DNA of 64,000 bases from the NCBI RefSeq assembly GCF_907165205.1, contig NC_058195.1, forward strand, positions 1,612,001 through 1,676,000, written 5' to 3'. Below the pieces are notes generated by a model that worked only from the letters and a program-made list of their open reading frames with translations, did not search any database and was not told where the DNA came from. How positions within the stretch are numbered: the first letter of the stretch is position 1; the number at the start of each line of letters is the position of its first letter. Positions 11,498 through 23,559 of this stretch are shown here, piece after piece. Position numbers and translations under genes: made by a program. Source of the stretch: Coccinella septempunctata. Lineage: Eukaryota; Arthropoda; Insecta; Coleoptera; Coccinellidae.

Positions 11498-14400
11498 ATC
11501 TGTATTAGAATAACTTTGTTCGTTACGGCTCCACGGACCTGCCATCTCTTACCCGTCGACGAAGAGATTTTCCAGGGAAACGCCAGTGTGAGAATTCGTA
11601 GATCTTCTGAGTAATCATCAAAAAATAACATACCCCATTATCAACAGTGATGATGATGGAGTTGAGAGAAATGGATGGAATCAAGCCATCTATCGATATT
11701 CCCATATATATTGTGTAAGATGAAAATGCAGCGTGACACAAATAAGTGACTCGGCGTTTTCTACATGTCCGGTAGAGGGAAGGCCTTCATCTGAATGCAT
11801 TCCACACTCTTAGCGACTACGAAACCGTAAAATTCAACAATAAACTCATTCAGTCACCCTTTCGACTTTCTCCGTCGAAAAAAAGAAGAAGAGGTCGAGT
11901 TGTAACGCCTGAAGATTTATTACAAACATGGGGTTGAACATCATTAATATAATCAATTGTGTATATGATATGAACACGAGCATGTGTATGGTATAATCTT
12001 TTTAAGCGGCCGAGATCGACTCTACCCTCGGAAAGACCATCAATTGTCATTTTCTGGGCGGAGCCTATACATCATGGCCATCTGTGCTTTGTGAGAAACT
12101 GTTTACGGGCTCTCAGAACATGGTACACTGAGTGTTTTGTTGAATCTTCGACTTCTTATGCAGAAGTAACCAGGCGACTAGAACATAATGGTCGAAGGGA
12201 CAATGGGCCCATTGTTGGAGGTTCGAAAGTTGTAACTTTTGGGTGGAAAAATTTTATGGGAATTTTTGGACTTTTTTTCACGTCTGCATCTGAATTATGG
12301 CCTGGTTGTTATGAATGAGATTCGATGATGAATAGGAAAGTTGCCTGTGGAAATTTAAGGGTCCGAGTAATGCCAGAAACTTGAGTTGAATTGGAGCAGG
12401 ATTTATTATGGGATTAGAGCAAACAGATACACGTTTTATGCTCGAAAGAATTCGAATATGAGTACTTGAAATGAAGGAATTGGTGACGAATTGAGGATTA
12501 ACAATATAAAATATGTTAGATATAAATGCACAGTGCTAAGGGGTGTCTAAATAAAAACCGAGCCCTCTAGAGACATCTGTCTTCCTAAAAAAAAGGACCA
12601 GTAGGAGTAAACAGACCGAGCAGTGTGGACACGTCAAATAAATTTTCCGCTGGGCAAATGAAACGTCAAGTGTTTCTCTGACAGAGTTTATTTTTCTTAC
12701 AATCAAATGGACCTGAAGGGTTGGACCCCAATCCCCTTTGATATATTAACCGAAATCTAATGTTGTTTAAATACGTTTTATTATGCAGGATGTCCTCTCA
12801 GTGTAAATATGGCAGCCAAATGGTCGATGGTCAACAACAAGGAAGCAACGAATGAATGCATTACCCTTTATATTTTGTGTCGGAAAAAATCAGCTGATAG
12901 AGGGTTCGGAAATTGCTCTATTTGGCCAAACCAAGAAGCTAGCAAGATCTTCATATGAGCTCCCTCATTAGCTGTGGAATTCTTCAGGTCCGTGAAAATT
13001 TCAAGAGCTTGGTATTCCCCACGCCGAAAAACACGTCCAATCACCCCCAACCCAAATCCAGGAATATCAATTCCGACCACGGATCACACCGCAGAAGACC
13101 AATTAAAAGGGACAGAAGGGTCGAAGGAGCTGATCTCGCCGTTTCTGCGTGCTGGGAAAACTCGAGGCCAAGTTTGACCGATGGGCAAGAAGATGGATAG
13201 GCGAGAAGTCCGGCAAACAATCCGAAAACTACCAGCGACCGGCGGCGGTAACTGCTTGAGCAAACAGCCCCGGGACGTTCGGAAGTGACGCACAGAGAAT
13301 TTTTAACTCGTTTAGCGGGGTGATACCGGGACAAAGGATTGGCAGTGGGCGGTGATCGATATGATCGGATGCCGGAAAAGGGTTGATTTGGGAGAGCGGC
13401 TTCGGCAGATGCGTGCGGAATGAAAAAATGTCACGACTACAGAAAAAAAATCATAGAGATTTGCCATCAGACATATGTCATATAATGAAAGTATGAAGAT
13501 CTGTGATCCTGCCAGGGGTGGGTGAATCGATGAAAGACGCATAGAATAATCTTTTGGCTTGCTAGTATTATTTCAACATGGAATTTAAGGTTAAGACCCA
13601 GGAGCACCAAAAAAGGTAAACTGAAACGAATGAACGAACGTGTTTTTTGCCATCAGCTATCCCGCAATACCTAGTGCAAATTCGATACACCATTCCGAGC
13701 GCCGCGTGGAGGGAAAACGAGGAAAATCGGGGGAAAAGCCTCCTCCCCGCCGCCGCCGCCACGTTAGATTTATGAAGCTATTTCCCATGTAATGAAACGA
13801 GCCGCCTTGACTAGCAGCGCCCGACGTGCTACAGTGATTACCTTCTAATGAGAATGCACTTCGATTTTTGATATCGCCCAACTTTGATAATAAACTTTCC
13901 GCCCTCTCGGAAAATCCGATTAGATACGTGCCAGTTAATCCCGTATTTATATCCGTTCATAGGGAACATAATCGGGCGCCATCTGTGGCGGATTGGGGAA
14001 AAACTTTGAAATTGCCGAGATGTATTCTTGCCTTAAGATATTAAACTTTGTATTTCTTCAATTAGGATTTAAAAAAAATCGATACGAAAACATATGCAAA
14101 GTTTTTGAATACTGCTCAATGAATAAGTCCAATAATCCATTTAAACACACTGTACATCCATTTTGCCATCAGATTGGCTCTTTACATTATGCAATTTGTT
14201 GAGATATTGTTTAGAGAGAAAACATCGAAAAACTGACCATGCTGACCCCAATTTGAGTAGGGTATCGCTGTAGGAATCAATATGAATAATAAACGATTAA
14301 CACGGTTATTATGATTGTTTGCTCCACATCACCAGTATACTTCAGAAAAGAATTAATATGAATAGAGATTAACAATACTTGGGCCTGACCCTTATACACA

Positions 14401-14919
14401 ACGGAAAAACTTCAATAAAATTTCGATCGCCATCGTCAATCAAACTCCAAGTACACTAATCGTTCGTTTCATCAGAAGAATATTCTCAACGAAATAAAAA
14501 AAATTCCCCCCCATCGAACGGCAGTCAGCGAAACGTTCAAGATTTGTTTTGATTACCCAGTTCGACATATTGAATGGACATCAACAACCCTCGAACAAAG
14601 TACTGGAATGGCGATTGGAGCGCCGTTACCCCTTCTGTTATTCCAGATACAAAGGATTCCAGTCATTAATCATCTTACATGCGGGCTTAGGGTTACGTAC
14701 TAGTAGAGTTGGGTTACCGAAGTTTCAAAGGGTTGTCGGTGTAGATCGGGGCAATAATGGAAAGCGATAAAGGTGAGAGGTGGCAATAGGTTTCGAATGT
14801 CATCTGTGATTATTTTTGGGGTAACAACGGAGTGAAGGGGGTTGGTTTTCACAACTGTTATCATTAAATTTTAATCCAAAGAATATAAAATGTCAATGAT
14901 CAGCTCACTAAAGCGTCGA
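11498..14919. other. No recognised gene; possible conserved noncoding DNA
   Basis: Mostly unique sequence. One minus-strand frame (12868-13080) looks protein-like and is listed separately. The 13640-13990 stretch is GC-richer, unique and dense in short motifs, and ends in GGCGCCATCTG (13976-13986), an insulator-like CTCF-type word; it may be regulatory. Nothing else is supported. Confidence 0.45.
12868..13080 (-). pseudogene. Unidentified protein-like fragment (about 70 codons)
   Basis: The frame reads as a balanced, structured-looking protein piece: a Gly-rich start (GIDIPGFGLG), an amphipathic segment (EYQALEIFTDLKN) and a helix-like stretch (HMKILLASWFGQIEQF), ending at a stop. I cannot place it in a family. 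No splice partner or ATG context is evident, so it could be an exon of an unseen gene, a decayed gene or transposon remnant, or chance. Confidence 0.25.
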
Positions 14920-15660
14920 AGAGCCATACAAAGATATTTTTACACGTCGGATTTCTGAGATAAAAGTCAGAATTCTGAGTCTCAAGTTGGAATTCTGAGG
15001 TTTCAGATTTCTGACGTAATAGTCAGAAATCTGAGGTAAAAGTCAGGAATCTGAATAGCAAATCGAAATTCTGTGATACAAATAAGAAATTAGAGATAAG
15101 TAAAAGTTAGATTTTGAGAGACATGTCAGAATTCTGAGATAAAAGGCAGAATTCTCGGGTGTCAGATTTCCGACTTGCAAGTAGAAATGCAGAAATATGA
15201 GGCAGATTTCTGGGGTAAAAGTTAGAATTCTGACTTGTTAGTCGGAATTCTGAGTCAGGCCAAAGTTCTGAGATTCAAGGCAGAATTCTCGGTAAAAGTC
15301 CTAATTTTTACTCGCAAGTCGAAATTCAGAGATATAAATCAGAATTATAACTTTTAGCCCAGAAAATATTTCTAAATTTCTACTTTCAAGTCAGAAATCT
15401 GACACCCAAAAATTCTGCCTTTTATCTCAGAATTCTGACATGTCTCTCAAAATCTAACTTTTACCCCAGATTTTTGCATTAAATCTCAAAATTCTGGTTT
15501 CTATCTCGAAATTCTTATTTGTATCTCAGAATTTCGATTTGCGATTCAGATTTCTGTCTTTTATCTCAGGATTCCAACTTCAGACTCAGAATTCTGACTT
15601 GTATCTCAGAAATCCGACGTGTAAAAATATGTTTGTATGACGCTTTCGTAAGTTTGAGCT
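14920..15660. repeat. Foldback array of short GAATTC-bearing units
   Basis: Dozens of degenerate units of about 20-25 bp, such as AAAAGTCAGAATTCTGAG, run in one orientation on the left half and are mirrored on the right half, with the dyad centre near 15330. The outer ends are also inverted: TATTTTTACACGTCGG at about 14933 and CCGACGTGTAAAAATA at about 15614, flanked by AAAGCGTC and GACGCTTT. Long inverted repeats made of short tandem units are the architecture of Drosophila Foldback elements; homology to them is not claimed. A second short block of the same units lies at 15674-15770. Confidence 0.8.
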
Positions 15661-15770
15661 GAAAATCATTGACAGGCAGAATTCTGACTAGGAAGTTGCA
15701 ATTCTGAGATACAAGTCAGGAGTCTGAGGTGTAAGTCGGAATTCTGAGATACTAGGCAGAATTCTGAGAT

Positions 15771-17345
15771 ATAAAACGTGAGTTTGAGAGTCATTTGTTG
15801 GAAGTAGAAATTGTTCTTATGTGAAACGACCAAAATATCCTTGAGAAAATTGGGATTGTTGACGTTCAATGAACGCAAATGTGAAAAAATTCACGATCAC
15901 AGAATGAATTTCCACCTGACGTCTGTCACAGATACAGGTTAGCGTCAGTTTGGCAGAAGGGAGGTGAGCACCGATCACCGACAGGGGTGGGCAGTATCGA
16001 TTCGACTCATAGAGCGAAGAGATGTGTTTTTCGCCCTGGTAATCATGAAATTCATCTCATTATAGTTTTTCAAGGCCTGTTTGTGGGTCCAATAATAGAT
16101 AGATACTGTGGGGAGGAGAAGAAACTCCTTTTCCTGATTTAGATACCTTTCGTGAATAAATCCCTACTATACCAAAAATCCATCACTTCAAAAAACGAAA
16201 TTTCCAATGGGACAACCGAAAACAAACCACAACAGTAAGACAATAAGCGCTAAAAATCACCCCACTTCCCTGTCACCCCCAGAGAACCAATCGCATCGAA
16301 ATAAGACGCCGCGAAAGGGTAGAACAAAAGACGACGCGCGATCATTAGCAGCTTGAGGGTGAAAGGGGGCGAGGGGGTCCCGCCAAATCGGTTCGGAAGG
16401 GTTGAATTGAAGTAATTAGCAAATGGTCCCGACTTTTCCTGATACCAGACTGTAAGATGAATCGAAAATGTGCAAACTCCGGGCACAATGGAAAAGCGAT
16501 GCATTGTCGCCTGGCGATAATGTGTTTTCCCTTTTGATCGGGCGGGAAATTTACGCGTTTCGACTGCTTGCGGTCTTGGCAGGCGTCACCGACGCCAGGC
16601 GTCCCTCAACCCTTGAACTTGAACGGAACCGCGAGAAGTCCTATTGTGTCTGCTGCCAGATTGTTGGATTATTGCTAGAGTGTGAAGACAAAATGGATTC
16701 TTATCATTTCGTATGATTCTTTGGCGCAAATTGAGACTAAAAAGCGATGCATATCATACAATTTCAAAAGTACTCTCTGTGCGATGTCCATATTTAAAAA
16801 AACTGACGCCGAAATCAAACATCCTCAGGTAACAGCAGAACAGCAACGCCAGACATCCTTATTCTATGCAACACATCATAACTTCGTGTATTTTGTGTCG
16901 CATACCTATAAATACACGTGCTCGAAGACTGCACCTAGAAACGTCAACAAACCTAACCTCCATCCTGCACCATCGATTAAATTATTAGAGAGCCTTCTGG
17001 CGAACCCTGACGTCACGACAGTGGCGCCTGGTCGTCCACTACATCGGACGCGCACAGGGAAACTAGCGAAACAGAGAACGGGGGAATGGATTTTGGTCCT
17101 TCGAGTATAATCTTGTAAACAACAGTTTTCGTTGCAACCTTCACTCGTTAGAATGTACTCTATCAAAGTTTAACGGTGTAAGGCTATAATTAAGTGGAAT
17201 TAAACGCGTTATTATGGTCATCCCAAGTGCGATTTGTATTAAACGTATTCGTTTTCTTTCCTTCAAACATATATGAATGGAACAACTGGCTAAATTTATA
17301 AATGCGGACATAATTTTCATCTCGGTTAACTCATCTCTGCGGAAA
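15771..17345. other. Upstream region of the SID-1-like gene; no other gene seen
   Basis: Unique sequence containing open frames of up to 142 codons (16682-17110 plus) without recognisable domains or codon character. The part next to 17345 should include the promoter and 5' leader of the SID-1-like gene, but no clear TATA box or initiator could be assigned. Confidence 0.4.
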
Positions 17346-20300
17346 ATGTTCGTTTTATGCGTTGTGTTGCTATTAATAATAGACCAAAGTTGCTGCTTTG
17401 ACGTAGGTGACAGTTTCATGGACGTCAAGATTGTGGAGGGGAAGTTAGATGGCAGCGCAGCCTCTATGATGCTCAACAACACTTTGGAGATTGTGGTGCA
17501 TTACCCTCAATCGAGAGTAAGTTTTACTCATCGAAATTTCCTGCCCAAGTCATCATTTTGTTGCTATTGCAAACCGAGACGTGATCCATGAGCATACACC
17601 AAATGATATTTCTATGATAATTTTGTAGTCTCAGGCATAGAATTTCGACAGTTGATCCCTAAAGTCAACTGTCAAAATTTCTTGAGCGCCATAATTATCG
17701 TTGCTGTCTTTTCTAACCTCGAATGAGTAGAATTCTATATGCCCTCCATGACAACGAGGTTGCTTCCATGGTAACGAGCTTATTTCCATAGCGACAAAGC
17801 AACAAATGTACAGCGCCTATCCTATTATCTCCAAGAAATGGAAGCATCATTCCACCTCTCAAAAAAAGCTTCGACAGCTATGATTCTCGTAGATCTTCTT
17901 GCAACTCAAGTATAAATTCCATTTTCAGACACACAACCCTTTCAGGATAAGGGTATGGAGCACGGGAGCCGACCAAACGCATCCCATACTCGTGGTGGTG
18001 AATCAGGAAAACCAGGTCCTTTCCTGGGAAGTGCCCCTAACCATTTCCATCGGAAACTACGCCGATCTGTTCTTCAAGAACACCTCCAGGACGCTGTGCC
18101 ACAGCTCCATGAAGAAGATAAGCCGTCTGTCCAAAACTGGTAAATCCCTTTGCCGCAAAATGTATAAACGACTTCACATTCTCCACCGTAGCCCTTCTGG
18201 AGCACCCCGACCACGACCACTTCTCCCAGCAATTCCTAGTGTCTCTCACCACGCAGTCTGACGAATCAGTGGATGTCCATATAGCGGCGGAGGAAGAGAA
18301 AGATTTCCACGTTAGGGAAGACGTCAATTATACCTTATCGGTGACAGCCAGCGAAAGTAGGTACGTCTATTACAAGTTCGACAAGACGACAGAAACGGTG
18401 ATGGTACAAATTTCATCCTCAGACGACGTTTGTCTGGCGGTTTCTGTCCAGGACAGTGACGTGAGTACTGTATCCAAGACTTTTAGAATTGACGTCAGAG
18501 GAGAATAGCTAATAATTTCATTCAACGGTATTCCCCAGGGTTCAGTTCGAAAGGTCTATATTTTTCATATAATAAAAGTAAAAGTTACGAGTAACGCAAT
18601 TCAAAGAGGTTTTTTTTTAACACAGTGTCCAGTTTTCGACTTGAATGAAAACATCAAATACGAAGGAAAGTACCAGTCGATGACCAGAAAAGGAGCCTTA
18701 ACAGTGACGGTAACACACATCAACCCTTCTAAATGACATCGAGACTTTATCGTTACGTTTCAGAAAAACGAATTCGAAGATGGTTTTTTCCTGGTCTTCA
18801 TAGCCAGACCTGACAATTACGAATGCAACATACAAACGAGGAGACGGGTCAAATCTGGTCTCATCCAGGTTCTCAGCGAATTCCCCAACAGAACTTCGAC
18901 GCTCTCCTTCAAGATACGGAAGACGTTGAGCAGAGCCGACTATGTGAAACCGATACTGATCATAATAGGGATTATTTTCGCATTTTTCGCTTTCGCTATA
19001 ATTCTGGTGTATCTGTTCTTCCTCTTCGGTAGCGTTAAGGACGTAGTCAATCTGGAAGGTAATCATTTTTTGGTCGGACGTTTCCTGGTTCAACCAAGTC
19101 TTATTTAAGATCAAGAGGCGCAAATCCATGACGAGTTGCAGAAAAGGAACACCACGGAGATAAAAGAGCTTCTGGAGACGACCAAGCTGAACGTCAAGAT
19201 GGTCTCGAGGTACCCGGTGAAGACCAAGAAGAGGTCCTTCAATTATCTCTGGCACGTGTTGAGCGTTTCCATATTCTACGGCATTCCGGTTGTTCAGCTG
19301 GTGACGACTTATCAGAGGGTATGATATTTAGGTGTAGTCAGAAGACTAGTTTTGAATAGAATATTTGCAGATGGTCAACAAAACCGGAAACCAGGACCTG
19401 TGCTACTACAATTTCTTCTGCGCTCATCCTCTGTTAGGTTTCAGCGATTTCAACCATATATTCTCGAACATAGCGTACATTCTGCTTGGGGGTCTCTTCA
19501 TGTTCGTGGTGCTTCATAGACATAATACTATACCGGAGAGGCAGGTGAGTTGGAAGAGATCAACCAAGAGGACCATATATGTTTTTAATAAAACTCCTTC
19601 CAGGGTGTTGGAATACCGGAACACTATGGGATTTACTATGCCATGGGTGTTTCTTTGATCATCGAAGGTCTCTTATCGGCTTGCTATCACATTTGTCCAA
19701 GCCAATCAAATTATCAGTTCGGTAATCAGAAAACTCCACTGTAGAAATAACAATCAATCAAGATCGTCTACTTTACAGATACCAGTTTCATGTATGTAAT
19801 GGCAGTCTTATGCTCAGTCAAACTGTACCAGAACCGCCATTCCGACATAAACGCCACAGCCTACTCCACTTTCACCATACTAGGTCTCCTTATATTTGTT
19901 GGTAAGAAGACTCCGCAATCTTTTGGGACCATACTGTAATCTCCAAACTGGTTTCAGCTATGATTGGCATACTTCATAGCCACTTCCTCATCTGGTTATC
20001 CTTCTACGTGGGTTACATAGGCTTGTGCTTGTATTTATCCTTCAAAATCTACTTCCTCAGCTACGTCATCCAGGGTTTCAAGAAGGTCGAGGAGGAGATT
20101 CACCTGACAGGTTTAACGAAGAAGACCTTCACTCCAAATAAGAAAGGTAAATGGGAAGGATTTGAATGATTGAGAAGTTAAAAAAAATTTTTTTGCAGTT
20201 AGATTCGTCCTGTTGATACTAGCGAACGGCGTGAATATGGCAATGCTCCTTCTGGGTTTGTGTCTGTATTCTGTGGATGCGACCGATTTTGGCAGCTTCC

Positions 20301-20770
20301 TCCTGCTGATCCTCCTGGGAAACGCGATTTTACACACCATTTTCTACACTTGCATGAAGGTAATTCCACTTTTTATGTCTCTCAAACTTTTTCCCACAAT
20401 TTGTGATCTTCTTCAGCTGATTCACGGGGAGAGGTTATGCATAGAAGCCATCGTTTATGGGATACTGAGTCTAGCGGTGTGGACACTCAGCGCTTTGTAC
20501 TTCTTCGATAAGTCCACCCTGTGGATGGTGAGTTGAACTTAGAAAATTCGCACATACCTCGAACTGAACCTTGCGTTACCCCTTTTTCCTCAGGTCACTC
20601 CCGCGGAGTCCAGAAACTGGAACCAGGAATGCGTCTTGCTGGAGTTTTTCGATAAGCACGACATCTGGCATCTGTTGAGCGCGCCGGCCCTCTATTTCAC
20701 CTTCATGCTGCTGCTATGTCTGGACGACGATCTGGTGCAAACTCCGCAAGAAAGCATTCCAGTATTCTGA
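17346..20770 (+). CDS. sid-1-like: SID-1-like dsRNA transport protein (13 exons)
   Basis: Member of the SID-1/SIDT family of multipass membrane proteins that move or sense double-stranded RNA and cholesterol; in several insects they are linked to systemic RNAi. Coding exons: 17346-17516, 17929-18139, 18192-18460, 18626-18709, 18764-19058, 19110-19318, 19371-19544, 19604-19721, 19779-19901, 19958-20146, 20199-20359, 20417-20527, 20594-20770. All junctions are GT-AG and in phase, giving 763 aa, the usual family size. Residues 1-18 form a signal peptide (MFVLCVVLLLIIDQSCC). An extracellular beta-rich region follows, then a first membrane segment (PILIIIGIIFAFFAFAIILV) and about ten more. The family signature YHICP with FDTSFMY (exons 8-9) and HDIWHLLSA (last exon) keeps the His/Asp residues thought to bind metal. 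The start at 17346 is chosen because it begins the signal peptide; an in-frame ATG at 17277 would bury it. Intron 1 contains copies of the 20-bp unit found at 47006-47245. Confidence 0.93.
17746..17812. repeat. Diverged X-box-like repeat copies in SID-1-like intron 1
   Basis: TTGCTTCCATGGTAACGAG and TTTCCATAGCGAC lie in tandem. They are reverse-complement relatives of the 20-bp unit (GTTGCTATGGAAACAAG) that is amplified at 47006-47245. Two to three diverged copies are visible. Confidence 0.5.
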
Positions 20771-22566
20771 ATTATCTCCCGTTTATATTTACCGGAATTC
20801 CATGTACGATTTCATAGAAACCTGACAGGGTACAAAGGTGGCAACTAGATACTAGCTCTATTTATGTGTTCATTAGTGAAATAATAATCGATGTATCGAA
20901 ATATCGATCTTCAAGTATAAGAAAAAAATATTGATTTTGCATATGTATTTCATTTCGAACCTTCCACCATGAAAAAAACCTAATTTGATGTGTCTTTAGG
21001 GCGTAGAAAAAGTGTACTATCACTTATCAGTTGAGCATTTGAACTACCATGTATTCGAACTATCAGTAATTAAAACTACTAGTCGCAAGAACTACTGATA
21101 ATTTTAGCAAATTCAGATTATTCTGTTACTAATACAATTCACTTCAAAACCTGACGGTTTTTCTGACTCTAATATGAAATGAAATAATGAATTTGAACAA
21201 CACTGGTCGAAGAACGACCAACGTAGTCAATTAAAATAAATTAATCGAAGCAATAATGACGGGATCGAGTTTTTCTGCATAGAACACCCCCGAATGGCCC
21301 ATTACTCATAGATAATACGTTTTAAAACCAATCAGAACCGCCCCCGGGCCCACTGCACCCTTCCGAAGCACCATGCGACTAATGAAAAGACACATACGCC
21401 GAAAAATTCAATTTCCTCTCGTTTTCCAACTCGTTCGCCTTCGAGTGCGGCCCGCGACGACTTACGCGCGCGCATCTCCGGTCGCGGGCGACCGCACGGT
21501 GCAGCAGCAGCGACCGTGAGTCATCCCGGGAGGGTAGTAGGTAGTTATTAAGACCCCCTTCATAAGTATGTTCGCTTCAAACACATGCACACTCGCGTAT
21601 CTTTCCGACTCGAGAGTACTCGAGGACGCGGACGTGTGACGAGGAATTTCATAACTGGTGGTGGCTGCCGGAGGCATAAAGTTGAAGTCGGAACGAAACC
21701 GAGGGTTGAAGTTGATAAGAATCAGGCGTGGAGTTCTGTCTGTATCTTCATTATGTTCGAAATAGGTCCAATCGGTCTGTCGAAATCGAATCAAGTATAA
21801 ATCGGATGATTTAATGTCGGGTTAAGAAAAAATGAGCTAATTTCAACTTCAACGAATTTCATAAATACTGAGGCCAAAACAAAAACACTTCTTTTCACTT
21901 TCTATGAGTCGATTCGGCACTATCCAACCCTGTTTGTGATTAGTGCCAAACACTCTTGTCAAACTGACGTTAACTTTTAATTCAAAGAAACGTCAGGCGC
22001 GAGTTTATTCTGTGATCGTGGTAAACGTCAAAAAAATCTCAATTTTCTAGGATCTATTTGGTCCTACCTGATATAACTGCAAGACTCAGAGTATTGCCTT
22101 TGTGGTATTGAAAATTATTCGTTGAAAAATTGGTACGGTATTTTTATAGCATTTTAACGTCGGGTACTACTGTGCGGATATCTTTAAGCAAGAAGAGGAC
22201 ATCAATGATTTCTGACAATTCTTTATTTTGGGAATTTTTACGATTCATACTTGATGAAACGTTTTATTCTGACCAGTTTTACCTTCAGTTGAAAAAATAT
22301 TTAGCTTCAAAAGCACCGAGATTTGCTCTTATACATTCATCGGCAAAAAATAAATAAAAATTGGGCTACAAATACATGGTTCTTTTCACTCTGCATAAAG
22401 AAGCTATCAAAATTTTTGGAATTTTTTTCTGGATTTCGTTTTAATACCAAACAATTCATCAACAATTCGGCGTAGAAACAATTGAAATCGATCAAAAATT
22501 ACGAAAGTTCTTGGACAACGAACATCAGCAATATTTTAGGTAGCCGAGTTTTTTATTCCGGTTAGT
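20771..22566. other. Intergenic, no gene seen
   Basis: AT-rich sequence after the SID-1-like stop. A candidate poly(A) signal AATAAA lies near 21235, more than 400 bp downstream. Frames at 21462-21794 (minus) and 22130-22357 (plus) have no recognisable features. Confidence 0.5.
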
Positions 22567-22574
22567 GTACAATG

Positions 22575-22731
22575 CACGGGCGTAGCCAGGGGGGGGGTTT
22601 TGGGGGTTCAAACCCCCCCCGAAATAATATAGGTACATAATATTAGTTTCAAAGAGTCCCAATTTATATGTCAAAATCAGAAAATTTTTATTTAAAACTC
22701 CCCCCGAAACTCAACCCTGGCTACGCCTATG
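22575..22731. mobile_element. 157-bp hAT-type MITE with 8-bp target duplication
   Basis: The ends CACGGGCGTAGCCAGGG and CCCTGGCTACGCCTATG are imperfect terminal inverted repeats. The element is flanked by GTACAATG at 22567-22574 and 22732-22739, an exact 8-bp duplication typical of hAT transposition. GGCGTAGCCAGG termini are common in non-autonomous animal elements. No coding capacity. Confidence 0.85.
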
Positions 22732-22739
22732 GTACAATG

Positions 22740-23557
22740 GGCAAACAGGTCAGGATTTAGGCCGTTAAGATTAGGAAACTCATACAGCAAATATTTTGAC
22801 TCCATATTGACTGTTTTCCATAAAAACGACACTGAATTGTAATCTCGTAAATCAATCCTTCTGCGTAAACATCGAACCTTTCTCCTCTAAGCCACAGATT
22901 ACGCTGCAGTTGTGGCTGTTATCCCTAAAACTGCTTTTCAATAAGGTCTAAGCCGTAATATTGTCCGCAGAACCGTCCGCATCTGCCACTCTTATCGCAA
23001 TCATTACCATTATCGACTACGACTACGTATGCAATTTCGCAAATGGGGTAAATAGGTCATAATGGCATTCGAACTGGATTCTTTTCATTCAGGGGGGTGC
23101 ATTCGTAATCATCCCCTCGGCAGGGTACAGGGACACTCGAGCTCCATGATCGAATAATCGAGTCGGCCGTGCCTATTGTGTTATACGTACGTATTGAATC
23201 GGTTCGATATACTGGGTGTGTCCCCGATCTGCGGACGTTAGTTACGAATTGTCCGAAACGATATATCTGAGGGTCTGAATTGAACGGAAATCGTTTGTTT
23301 CAATTCGGATCTCTTGAATTTCCACCCCCTATTAAGATTTATTATGATGCATAGGCATTCAGATAGATGAGTGATATTACAGTCGATTAATAACGAATTC
23401 GTGGAAGAGCGATTTTAATTGCTTAATAACTGTTTAACATGATAGTTTAATTTGGTATACGGTAATTAAAATGTTGTTTCCCATAGCATCTACTAAAGGG
23501 GCCGTGTGATCAAACTATCTAAGGTCGAATTAACGTTAAAATATATCTTCATAACTA
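22740..23557. other. Intergenic, no gene seen
   Basis: Unique sequence with no supported reading frame or repeat between the hAT MITE and the first Tc1-like element. Confidence 0.5.
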
Positions 23558-23559
23558 TA

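Noticed and set aside
16682..17110. 142-codon open frame upstream of the SID-1-like gene
   Set aside because: No domain or natural codon character, and its length is near what chance gives over the window.
17277..17345. Earlier ATG for the SID-1-like gene
   Set aside because: Starting at 17277 would place 23 polar residues before the signal peptide; the ATG at 17346 gives a proper secretory N-terminus.
22595..22620. GGGGTTCAAACCCC, resembling a tRNA T-arm
   Set aside because: It is a G/C-run hairpin inside the hAT MITE, with no other tRNA parts.
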